Source: Acidimicrobiales bacterium (GTDB lineage Bacteria; Actinomycetota; Acidimicrobiia; Acidimicrobiales; Aldehydirespiratoraceae). Taken from it: a DNA stretch of 64,000 bases. Location: assembly GCA_033344915.1 (NCBI GenBank), contig JAWPML010000001.1, positions 2,290,369-2,354,368 on the forward strand. The letters run 5' to 3'. Under the pieces are notes generated by a model, which was given only the letters and a program-made list of their open reading frames with translations, had not been told where the DNA came from and ran no database searches. This document shows, piece by piece, positions 9,438 to 16,433 of this stretch; position 1 is the stretch's first letter, and each line of letters begins with the position of its first letter. The translations under genes and the position numbers were made by a program.

Positions 9438-9755
9438 ATGCCCAAGTACGTGCTCACCTATCACGGCCCCGGCCACATGCCCGAGGGCGAAGAGGAGATG
9501 GCGCAGCTGATGGAACGGTGGGGCGCCTGGTTCGCCTCGATCGGCGAGGATCTCGTCGACGGCGGCAACCCGTTCTCCCAGGCTCGCACCGTGGGCGCCG
9601 ACGGCAGCGTCAGCGACGCCGAGCGGGCCGATCCCACGACCGGCTACTCCGTCGTCAACGCCGCCGACATCGACGCCGCCTGCGGGCACGCCAAGGGCTG
9701 CCCGGTGCTCGACCACGGCGGCAACGTCCAGGTGCTGGAAGCAATCGACATGTGA
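9438..9755 (+). CDS. YCII-related domain protein (DGPF-like)
   Basis: The 105-residue protein begins MPKYVLTYHG and has WGAWFASIGEDLVDGGNPF followed by TGYSVVNAADIDAACGHAKGCPVLDHGG, the arrangement of the YCII/DGPF family. These are small dimeric ferredoxin-fold proteins, sometimes enzymes on chlorinated or lactone substrates and sometimes paired with ECF sigma factors; no such sigma factor is near. It has a clear Shine-Dalgarno (CGGAGGAAA), unusual here, so it likely has a leadered mRNA. Confidence 0.85.
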   Translation: MPKYVLTYHGPGHMPEGEEEMAQLMERWGAWFASIGEDLVDGGNPFSQARTVGADGSVSDAERADPTTGYSVVNAADIDAACGHAKGCPVLDHGGNVQVLEAIDM

Positions 9756-9770
9756 TTGCCGTGTGATCGG

Positions 9771-10580
9771 TCAGCCGACGCCGGCGAACAGATCCCGCTC
9801 GTGGGGTTCGCCGGCGCGGCCGGCACCGATCTCGATGAAGCACTCGTGACCGAACGCCGCGGCGAACGCCTCGTCGGGCATGGTCAGGAAGAACGACTCC
9901 TCGGAGATCTGGGAACGGTGGGCCGCCATGGCCCGCCGTTTCTCGTCGAGGACGTCGGTGACATCGACCTCGTGGGTGATCTCGTCCGCCGGTGAGCCCA
10001 TGTCCGTGTTGCGCATCTCCTCGCGCTGCTCGAGGAGTTCGGGGTCGTCGTCCGCCCCCTCGAACGCGAAGTCGGCGAGCGCTCGCATGCGGTCACGGTT
10101 CATCGTCGACTCGAACACGTGCGGCGTGCCGGCGAGCGCCGCGGCGCGGTGCCCGACGCGGTGGACCTGGATGTGATCCGGGTGGCCGTAGCCACCGTTG
10201 TGGTCGTAGACGGTGAGGACATCGGCCGCTTCGTCGCGCAGGATCACCGCGAGCCGTTCGGCGGCGTCATCGACGTCGGCCTGCCAGAAGCATGCCGGAT
10301 CGTCGTTCGTCGGCTCGCCCTCCATTCCCGAATCGCCGTAGCCCAGCCACTCGACCCGACGGGCACCGAGAATCTCGCCCGCTTCGCTCAGTTCGGCGAG
10401 GCGCACCTCCGCCAGCGTCGACCCCTCGGGGACCGACCCCTCGGCTGGCTCGCCCACCGCACCGTCGGTCGCGCACACGAGGATCACGCGATGGCCGGCC
10501 CGCGCCGCCAGGGCCATCACGCCGCCGGTGGCGATCGCCTCGTCGTCGGGATGGGCGTGGAAGAAGACCGCGGTCGCCAT
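9771..10580 (-). CDS. PIG-L/LmbE-type deacetylase, MshB-like
   Basis: The 269-residue protein has HAHPDDEAIATGG (about 8-20), the zinc site of PIG-L deacetylases, LVCATDGAVGE, GYGDSGM and YDHNGGYGHPDHIQVHRVG. This matches mycothiol-biosynthesis MshB (deacetylation of GlcNAc-inositol) or close relatives. A second family member at 54876-55751 is Mca-like. The ATG at 10580 is separated from the CaiB stop by one base, so the two are one operon; the longer frame upstream is a shadow of the CaiB gene. MshB is possible but not proven. Confidence 0.82.
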   Translation of the reverse strand: MATAVFFHAHPDDEAIATGGVMALAARAGHRVILVCATDGAVGEPAEGSVPEGSTLAEVRLAELSEAGEILGARRVEWLGYGDSGMEGEPTNDDPACFWQADVDDAAERLAVILRDEAADVLTVYDHNGGYGHPDHIQVHRVGHRAAALAGTPHVFESTMNRDRMRALADFAFEGADDDPELLEQREEMRNTDMGSPADEITHEVDVTDVLDEKRRAMAAHRSQISEESFFLTMPDEAFAAAFGHECFIEIGAGRAGEPHERDLFAGVG

Positions 10581-10581
10581 G

Positions 10582-11724
10582 TCAGGCAATGGCGCCGGAC
10601 TCGCGCAGGGCGGCGAGCTCGTCGGCGGTGAACCCGTACGCGCCGAGTACGTCGTCGGTGTGCTGGCCGGCGTGCGGGGGCGGGCTCTGGATCGCGCTGT
10701 CCGTGCGGCTGAACCGCGGGGCCGGACGGGGCTGCACCACGCCGGCAACCTCGGTGAAGGTGCCGCGGGCCTTGTTGTGGGGGTGCTCGGGCGCTTCGGC
10801 CATCGACAGCACCGGCGCGAAGCAGATGTCGGTGTGCTCCATGATCTCGCACCACTCGTCGCGGGTCTTGGTGCGGAAGACGGCGGCGAGTTCGTCCTTG
10901 AACGCGGGCCAGTCGGACCGGCTCATCTGGGCGTCCCACTTCGGATCGTCGAGCCCGAGCTTCTCGCGCAGCTCGGCGTAGAACTGGGGCTCGATCGAGC
11001 CGATGGAGACGAAGGCGCCGTCGCTGCACTCGTAGACGTCGTAGTAGTGGGCGCCGGTGTCGAGCATGTTGGTGCCCCGCTCGTCGTTCCAGATGCCCAT
11101 GGCCCGAAAGCCGTGGAAGAACGTCATGAGCGATGCGGCGCCGTCGACCATCGCCGCGTCCACGACCTGGCCCTGGCCGCTCGAGCGGGACTCGAGGATC
11201 GCGCACACCAAGCCGAACGCCAGGTACATGCCGCCGCCACCGAAGTCCCCGACGAGGTTGAGCGGCGGGACGGGCGCCTCGCCGCGCCGCCCCATCGACT
11301 CGAGCGCGCCGGCGAGGGCGATGTAGTTGATGTCGTGGCCCGCCGCGTTGGCGTAGGGCCCGTCCTGGCCCCACCCGGTCATCCGGCCGTAGGCGAGGCG
11401 CGGGTTGCGGGCGAGGCAGTCGTCCGGGCCGATGCCGAGCCGTTCGGCGACGCCGGGCCGGAAGCCCTCGATCAGGCCGTCGGCCTGCTCGACGAGGCGG
11501 AGCACCGTCTCGACGCCGTCGGGCGACTTCAGGTCGACGCCGATCGAACGACGACCACGGTTGATGAGGTCCTGGGGCGGCACGTCCGGATCACCGCCGC
11601 GCACGCTGCCGGCCCGGTCGACGCGGATCACCTCGGCGCCCATGTCGGCGAGCATCATGGCGCAGAACGGGCCCGGCCCGATCCCCGCGATCTCGACGAT
11701 CTTCACTCCTGCCAGCGGGCCCAT
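10582..11724 (-). CDS. CaiB/BaiF family III CoA-transferase (alpha-methylacyl-CoA racemase-like)
   Basis: The 380-residue product starts MGPLAGVKIVEIAGIGPGPFCAMMLADMGAEVIRVDR and has NRGRRSIGVDLKS, then LIEGFRPGVAERLG and GHDINYIALAGAL, all typical of the Amacr branch of class III CoA transferases, which epimerise 2-methylacyl-CoA during branched-chain lipid degradation. Residue D in GHDINY corresponds to a conserved catalytic region. I chose ATG 11724 because GAGGAG sits five to six bases before it; GTG 11730 is the alternative. An exact RecA-NDp/PafBC-type promoter lies upstream at 11761-11783. It is co-transcribed with the MshB-like gene. Confidence 0.9.
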   Translation of the reverse strand: MGPLAGVKIVEIAGIGPGPFCAMMLADMGAEVIRVDRAGSVRGGDPDVPPQDLINRGRRSIGVDLKSPDGVETVLRLVEQADGLIEGFRPGVAERLGIGPDDCLARNPRLAYGRMTGWGQDGPYANAAGHDINYIALAGALESMGRRGEAPVPPLNLVGDFGGGGMYLAFGLVCAILESRSSGQGQVVDAAMVDGAASLMTFFHGFRAMGIWNDERGTNMLDTGAHYYDVYECSDGAFVSIGSIEPQFYAELREKLGLDDPKWDAQMSRSDWPAFKDELAAVFRTKTRDEWCEIMEHTDICFAPVLSMAEAPEHPHNKARGTFTEVAGVVQPRPAPRFSRTDSAIQSPPPHAGQHTDDVLGAYGFTADELAALRESGAIA

Positions 11725-11760
11725 GTCCACTCCTCTTGCGGGTTCGTGCGAACGGGCAGG

Positions 11761-11783
11761 ACCCTACCGGTCCGCACTGACAA
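11761..11783 (-). promoter_or_regulatory. consensus RecA-NDp (PafBC-type) promoter
   Basis: On the minus strand, TTGTCAGTG (11783-11775), eight bases, then TAGGGT (11766-11761) fit every fixed position of the mycobacterial RecA-independent damage promoter tTGTCRGTG-N8-TAnnnT. It lies 36 bases upstream of the CaiB ATG, in the gap between the alpha/beta-hydrolase stop (11796) and that start. No separate -35 hexamer is needed in that promoter class. Confidence 0.6.
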
Positions 11784-11795
11784 CGAAGAAGGCGG

Positions 11796-12623
11796 TCAGG
11801 CGAACGTCCGCGCCGTGAGGGCGGTCGTCGCTTCGATGATGGGCGGCCACGCCTGGTACACGAAGTCGTGGCGCATCCCGTCGACGAGCAGGAACTCGGC
11901 GTCCGGCACGAGCTCGGCCGTACGTTCCCCGCCGGAGACGTGGACGAGGGTGTCCTGTTCACCGTGGGCGACGAGGGCGGGCACGGTCAGTGCGGCGAGC
12001 CCGGCCGCCCGGTCGCCGCTGCGCATGACCGCGTCGAACTGACGCCCCGACCCGCCCGGCACCCAGGACCGCTCGTAGCAGGACCGGAAGTACGCAGCCA
12101 TCTGCTCCGGATCGAACCACTCGGGGTTGCTCCAGATCGCACGGGCCTCCAGGTCCTGCGCGATCTGTTCGTCGATGGACGCCGCCGGCTCGGCCACGAG
12201 GGCGGCCATCGCCTCGCGGCTCGGGGTCCCCACATCGGGCTCGCCGGTCGTCGACATGATCGACACGAGCGCACGCACCCGCGCCGGATGCTCGATCGCG
12301 GTCGTCTGGGCGATCATGCCGCCGAGCGACACGCCGAGCACGACCGCGTCGTCGACCCCGGCGTCGTCGAGGACGGCGATCACGTCCGCCGCCATGTCGC
12401 TCAGCGTGTACTCGTCGCCGGGCTCGGTCAGCGAGGACAGCCCGGCGTCGCGGTTGTCCATCCGGATGACATGGAACCCCCGCCCGACGAAGGACTCACA
12501 GAACTCCACCGGGAAGAGGAGGAGTTGGTTCCCCAGGCCGGGGAGACAGATGAGGGTGGGGTCGTCGGTCGAGCCGAAGGCCTCGTACTCGAGTTCGACG
12601 GAGCCGTTGTGGGCGCGGGGCAT
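11796..12623 (-). CDS. alpha/beta-hydrolase
   Basis: The 275-residue protein has the oxyanion-hole region LICLPGLGNQ, strand beta-4 MDNRDAGLS, and the nucleophile elbow GVSLGG (serine near residue 98) of alpha/beta-hydrolases of the 2-hydroxymuconate-semialdehyde or esterase type. A late aspartate/histidine pair (HGEQD and GMRHDF) completes the triad. Substrate unknown. CAAACT lies seven bases before the ATG. It sits upstream of the CaiB gene on the same strand but is separated from it by a distinct promoter. Confidence 0.87.
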   Translation of the reverse strand: MPRAHNGSVELEYEAFGSTDDPTLICLPGLGNQLLLFPVEFCESFVGRGFHVIRMDNRDAGLSSLTEPGDEYTLSDMAADVIAVLDDAGVDDAVVLGVSLGGMIAQTTAIEHPARVRALVSIMSTTGEPDVGTPSREAMAALVAEPAASIDEQIAQDLEARAIWSNPEWFDPEQMAAYFRSCYERSWVPGGSGRQFDAVMRSGDRAAGLAALTVPALVAHGEQDTLVHVSGGERTAELVPDAEFLLVDGMRHDFVYQAWPPIIEATTALTARTFA

Positions 12624-12682
12624 GACCGAAAGTTTGCCCTGTCATCACAGTCTCTTCATCTCCGGATGTGAACAATGGCGTC

Positions 12683-12967
12683 ATGGAGCCCGTGCGCCGC
12701 CCGCCTCGCCGTCCCGCCCGGGTCAGCCGCTGGGTGGCGTCGGGCGTGACCGCGGCGGTTGCGGTCGGCAGCGTCGGCGCGATGGCCGAGGCGGCCGACG
12801 AGGAGATCGACGAGTCGAGCGGCACCGCCGTCGGTGCCACTGCCGCCTGGCGGGCCGAGGTCGTGGCCGCCGAGCTGATGGCGGCGGCCGACGCGGGAAA
12901 CGACACCGGGGTCGATGAGCCGGCCGTCACCCCACCACCGCGGATCGGACGGTCCGGTGCGAGCTGA
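12683..12967 (+). CDS. small membrane-anchored protein, candidate minimal FMN carrier
   Basis: The 94-residue protein has a basic N-terminus (PRRPARVSR), a hydrophobic segment at about 17-36, and an outside tail with TAVGATAAWRAEVVAAELMAAA (from about 48). In FMN-binding domains the flavinylated threonine ends an S/T-G-A-T motif followed by a helix; here VGAT (50-53) and the helix match partly. It immediately precedes apbE and a haem membrane protein, the usual place of an FMN carrier. I chose ATG 12683 because AACAAT ends six bases upstream; ATG 12668 is possible. This function is inference. Confidence 0.6.
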   Translation: MEPVRRPPRRPARVSRWVASGVTAAVAVGSVGAMAEAADEEIDESSGTAVGATAAWRAEVVAAELMAAADAGNDTGVDEPAVTPPPRIGRSGAS

Positions 12968-13874
12968 CGACCTGCGCACGACCCGGCGACCCGCCATGGG
13001 TGCGGAGGTCGTGCTGACGACGAACGCCTCCGAGATGGCGGTGCACGCCGCGCTGACGATCGTCGCCACCCTCGAGCAGCGCTGGTCCCGCTTCCTGCCG
13101 GACAGCGAGCTGAGCCGTATCAACGCGGCCGACGGCCCGGCGGTCGCCCGTCCGTCCACGGCCAGGATCATCGAGATCGCTCTCGCGGGTCGCACCCTCA
13201 CCGGCGGCTGGTTCGACCCGACCCGGGGACTCGACCTCGTGGCCGCGGGCTACGCCGGCGACCGGGCCTGGGACGACGCCGGTCCGGTCCCGCATCGGAT
13301 CGACGACGTGACGGTCGACGGCGACTCGGGTCTCGTCCACGTCCCCGAAGGGACGGCGATCGACCTCGGTGGTATCGCCAAGGGCTGGACCGCGGACGTC
13401 GCCGCATCGTTGCTGTTCGAGGCTGGCGCGACGCACGCCGGCGCGAGCATCGGCGGCGACACGCGGATCCGCAGCCGCACGCGCGCCCTGGTCGAGATCG
13501 AGTCACCCCACCCGGACCGGTCCGACGCGCCCGCGCTCGTCGGACTGCGGGACGGCGGCGTGGCGGTCTCCGGCCCGACCAAGAGGCGGACCGACGACGG
13601 CCGCCACCACCTCATCGACCCCTCGACCGGGCAGCCCGCCGCCGCACCCCGCGTCGCCGCCGTCATCGCCGCGAGCGCGGCGGGAGCCGAGATGCTGGCA
13701 ACGGCCGCCAGCGTCGCGCCGTGGCTCGAAGCCCGGGCGCTCGTCGAGCGGGCGGGCGCCACGGCGTGGCTCGTGGAGGCGGACGGTTCGCTCACCACCG
13801 TCGGTCCGACCGAACGCTTCCTTCTCGACGATGGCTGGCTCGCCGAGCCGGCGCGCCGAGAATGGGCGCTGTGA
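12957..13874 (+). CDS. apbE: FAD:protein FMN transferase ApbE
   Basis: ApbE covalently attaches FMN to a threonine in extracytosolic proteins. Seen here are MGAEVVLTTNASEM, WSRFLPDSELSRINA, GWFDPTRG, IDLGGIAKGWTADVAA (the conserved DxGGIaKGy motif), GASIGGDTRI, GVAVSGPTKRR, HLIDPSTGQPA and a late AGAEMLATAA region (metal-binding A/S-xDAD-like position degenerate). GTG 12957 overlaps the previous gene by 11 bases; ATG 12915 is the longer alternative. No signal peptide or lipobox is obvious. The stop overlaps the next gene's start (GTGA), so all three genes of the set are coupled. Confidence 0.87.
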   Translation: MRADDLRTTRRPAMGAEVVLTTNASEMAVHAALTIVATLEQRWSRFLPDSELSRINAADGPAVARPSTARIIEIALAGRTLTGGWFDPTRGLDLVAAGYAGDRAWDDAGPVPHRIDDVTVDGDSGLVHVPEGTAIDLGGIAKGWTADVAASLLFEAGATHAGASIGGDTRIRSRTRALVEIESPHPDRSDAPALVGLRDGGVAVSGPTKRRTDDGRHHLIDPSTGQPAAAPRVAAVIAASAAGAEMLATAASVAPWLEARALVERAGATAWLVEADGSLTTVGPTERFLLDDGWLAEPARREWAL

Positions 13875-14416
13875 CCGACGAGTTCACCTGGTACCTCACC
13901 CGAACCTCCGGCCTGCTCGGCTGGGTCCTGCTCGCCGTGGCCACCATCTGGGGACTCCTGCTCGCCAGCCGCGTCCTCGAACGCCGCCCCTCCCCCGCCT
14001 GGCTGCTCGACCTCCACCGTCACCTGGGCAACCTGACCCTGCTGCTCACGGTCGTGCACGTCGGCGCGATCGTCATCGACGACTTCGTGGACTACACGCT
14101 CGCCGAGGTGCTGATCCCGTTCCGCAGCGACGAGGAGACGACCGCGGTCGCGCTCGGAGTCGTCAGCGCCTGGCTGCTGGTCGTCGTGCAGGCGTCGTCG
14201 TGGATGCGCCGCCGGCTCGATCAACGACTGTGGCGGCTCCTGCACCTTCTGAGCGCGCCCCTCCTGATCCTCGTGCTCGTCCACGGCTGGCTCGTCGGCA
14301 CTGACGCGGACAACCCGATCGTCGTCATCGTCAGTCTCGTGCTCCTCGCCGAGATCGCCGTCATCTTCGCCGTGCGCGTCCGTTACGGCCGCCGTCCGCT
14401 GACCGACGCGGGGTGA
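13871..14416 (+). CDS. ferric-reductase-like transmembrane haem protein
   Basis: The 181-residue protein has about five to six membrane helices with paired histidines placed for haem b: LHRHLGNL, VVHVGAI, LHLLSAP and LVHGWL. This is the ferric-reductase-like (MsrQ/FRD) transmembrane fold, which passes electrons across the membrane. With ApbE and the putative FMN carrier it suggests an extracytosolic flavin redox chain; the terminal acceptor is unknown. GTG 13871 overlaps the apbE stop. Confidence 0.8.
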   Translation: MTDEFTWYLTRTSGLLGWVLLAVATIWGLLLASRVLERRPSPAWLLDLHRHLGNLTLLLTVVHVGAIVIDDFVDYTLAEVLIPFRSDEETTAVALGVVSAWLLVVVQASSWMRRRLDQRLWRLLHLLSAPLLILVLVHGWLVGTDADNPIVVIVSLVLLAEIAVIFAVRVRYGRRPLTDAG

Positions 14417-14422
14417 GACCGG

Positions 14423-15262
14423 TCAGAGCGCGACGAGTGCGATCGCCGCCAGTGCGAGCACGACGCCCGCCACCTGATGACGGGCGAGGCGTTCGCGCAG
14501 GAACACCCAGGCGAGCAGCACGGTGCTGACCGGGTAGAGCGAGCCGAAGACCGAGGCGATGGCGAGCTCCCCGCGGCGCAGGGCGATCAGCAGGAGCGCA
14601 TTCGCGATCATCTCCGTGACCCCGGTGTAGCAGGCCAGGGCGAGGCTCGACCGGTTGGCCGGGAGGACCCGTCGGGTGATCCGCCACGCCACGACACAGA
14701 CCACGGGCACCGACACGACGCGGGCGACCACCAGCGGCCACATCCCCGCCGCCGTCTCCGTCTCCGCCAGCGCGATGAAGAAGATCGAGAAGCCGACGCC
14801 CGCGACGAGGGCGAGCACCATCGCCGAGCGCGGCGTCGTCGCCCCGTCCGCATCACGGCGTTCGCGGGTGACGAGCACGATCGCGATGATCGCCACCACC
14901 AACCCGACCGCCGTCACCACGCCGAGCTCCTCACCGCGGGCGATGCCCACGAAGGCGGGAAAGGCGGCCCCGACCACGGCGGTCGTCGGGGCGACGACGC
15001 TCATCACCCCTTCGGACAGCGCCCGGTAGAAGCAGATGAACGAGAACGTGCCGGACGCGCCGGCGATCGCTCCCGCGACCACATCGGTGGTCGTGACCGC
15101 GTCCCAGCCGACGACGACCACGAACACGACCGCCGTCACGCCACCCGCGATCTGGGCGACGGCGGTGACCCGGAAGGTGCTGTCGCGCTTCGTGGCGACG
15201 CCCCCGCCGAAGTCGGACCCGCCGATGATCAGCGCGGAGGCGAGCGCGAGGAGGGCCGTCAT
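14423..15262 (-). CDS. EamA/DMT-family transporter
   Basis: The 279-residue protein has about ten hydrophobic helices in two similar halves, the EamA repeat. Conserved EamA features are the early ALIIGGSDFGGG, AGASGTFSFICFYRALSEG near the end of half one, and AIASVFGSLYPVSTVLLAWVFLRERL near the end of half two. These drug/metabolite transporters export small metabolites; the substrate is unknown. TAGCCT lies eight bases before the ATG. It diverges from the thiamine operon and converges on the haem-protein gene. Confidence 0.88.
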   Translation of the reverse strand: MTALLALASALIIGGSDFGGGVATKRDSTFRVTAVAQIAGGVTAVVFVVVVGWDAVTTTDVVAGAIAGASGTFSFICFYRALSEGVMSVVAPTTAVVGAAFPAFVGIARGEELGVVTAVGLVVAIIAIVLVTRERRDADGATTPRSAMVLALVAGVGFSIFFIALAETETAAGMWPLVVARVVSVPVVCVVAWRITRRVLPANRSSLALACYTGVTEMIANALLLIALRRGELAIASVFGSLYPVSTVLLAWVFLRERLARHQVAGVVLALAAIALVAL

Positions 15263-15293
15263 GGGAGAGGAGGCTACGGGCGGAACGGCGACC

Positions 15294-15299
15294 TAGAGT
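15294..15299 (+). promoter_or_regulatory. putative -10 box of the thiBPQ transcript
   Basis: TAGAGT at 15294-15299 is the best -10 candidate upstream of the TPP riboswitch; it would place the start of transcription just before the aptamer. No good -35 is visible. Confidence 0.45.
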
Positions 15300-15312
15300 G
15301 GGAGCACAACTG

Positions 15313-15403
15313 AATCCGGGGAGCTCGGGACAGCCGGGCTGAGAGGTCGACCAGATGCGTCGGCGACCCGCCTGAACCTGATCTGGGTAATGCCAGCGGA
15401 GGA
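15313..15403 (+). promoter_or_regulatory. TPP (THI-box) riboswitch
   Basis: The aptamer's conserved pieces are all present: GGGGAGCTCGGG near 15318, GGGCTGAGAGG (15337-15347), ACCCGCCTGAACCTGATCT, and CTGGGTAATGCCAGCGGAGG ending at 15402. The distal CTGAGA and the CTGATC...AAT-CCAGCG blocks bind thiamine pyrophosphate. The 3' strand of the closing helix (CGGA, 15397-15400) overlaps the Shine-Dalgarno GGAGG (15398-15402), six bases before the thiB ATG. Control is therefore likely at translation initiation: bound TPP would hide the ribosome site. Confidence 0.95.
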
Positions 15404-15407
15404 AGCA

Positions 15408-16433
15408 ATGAAACGACTGACCCACCTGCTGCTCGTGGTCCTGACCGTCGGACTGCTCGCGTCGGCCTGCGGTGATGACGACGGGCTCACCCTGACCCTC
15501 GTGACCCACGATTCGTTCGCTGTCAGCGACGAGACGCTCGCCGCCTTCACCGCGGAGACGGGCGTGACCGTCGAACTCCTCGCCTCGGGCGATGCGGGCC
15601 AGATGGTGAGCGAGGCGATCCTCTCGGCCGGGAACCCCCTCGGCGACGTGCTGTACGGCGTGGACAACACCTTCCTCCAGCGGGCCCTCGACGGCGGCAT
15701 CTTCGAGGCGTACGACTCGCCGGGGCTCGCCGTCGTGCCCACCGAGTTCCAGTTGGACGCCGACCACCGCGTCACCCCGGTCGTCTACGGCGACGTGTGC
15801 GTGAACTACTGGATCGACGCCCTGCCCGATGGCGTGACGCCACCGACCACCCTCGAGGACCTGACGGATCCGGCGCTCGCCGGGGAGCTCGTCGTCCAGA
15901 GTCCCGAGTCGTCGTCGCCCGGGCTCGCGTTCCTGCTCGCCACCATCGCCGGGACCGACGACTGGGAGCAGTACTGGGCGGACCTGGCCGCCAACGACGT
16001 CGAGGTCACCGCCGGGTGGGAGGACGCCTACTACGGATCCTTCGTCGCCGGTGGCGGCGATCGCTCGCTCGTCGTCAGCTACGCGTCGAGCCCGCCGGCC
16101 GAGGTCATCTTCGCCGACCCGCCGGTCGACACGCCCCCGACCGGCTTGCTGCTCGACTCGTGCTACCGCCAGATCGAGTTCGCCGGCGTCCTCGCCGGGA
16201 CGGACCAACCCGACGCCGCCCGGCAGCTGATCGACTTCCTGCTGACCCCGACGTTCCAGGACGACGTGCCGCTCAACATGTTCGTCTTCCCGGTGTCGGA
16301 CGAGGCAACCCTTCCGCCGGCCTTCGTCGAACACGCCCGGCTCAGCGACGACCCGCTCATCCTGGACCCGGCGGAGGTCGAGGCGAACCGCGACGAGTGG
16401 ACGGACCGGTGGGTCGAGATCGTTCTCGGCTGA
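15408..16433 (+). CDS. thiB: thiamine ABC transporter, substrate-binding lipoprotein
   Basis: The 341-residue protein starts with a lipoprotein signal ending LASAC (C21), then reads LTLVTHDSFAVSDETLAAFTAETG, close to the ThiB opening. Further ThiB-like marks are NPLGDVLYGVDNTFLQRAL and GDVCVNYW. ThiB captures thiamine, its mono- and diphosphate outside the membrane. It directly follows a TPP riboswitch, and thiP and thiQ follow with overlaps, so identity is firm by sequence and context. The Shine-Dalgarno is embedded in the riboswitch. Confidence 0.94.
   Translation: MKRLTHLLLVVLTVGLLASACGDDDGLTLTLVTHDSFAVSDETLAAFTAETGVTVELLASGDAGQMVSEAILSAGNPLGDVLYGVDNTFLQRALDGGIFEAYDSPGLAVVPTEFQLDADHRVTPVVYGDVCVNYWIDALPDGVTPPTTLEDLTDPALAGELVVQSPESSSPGLAFLLATIAGTDDWEQYWADLAANDVEVTAGWEDAYYGSFVAGGGDRSLVVSYASSPPAEVIFADPPVDTPPTGLLLDSCYRQIEFAGVLAGTDQPDAARQLIDFLLTPTFQDDVPLNMFVFPVSDEATLPPAFVEHARLSDDPLILDPAEVEANRDEWTDRWVEIVLG

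Noticed and set aside
10199-10214. Another copy of the hairpin sequence TTGTGGTCGT
   Set aside because: It is coding sequence of the MshB-like gene (a YDHNG motif) and lacks the opposite arm.
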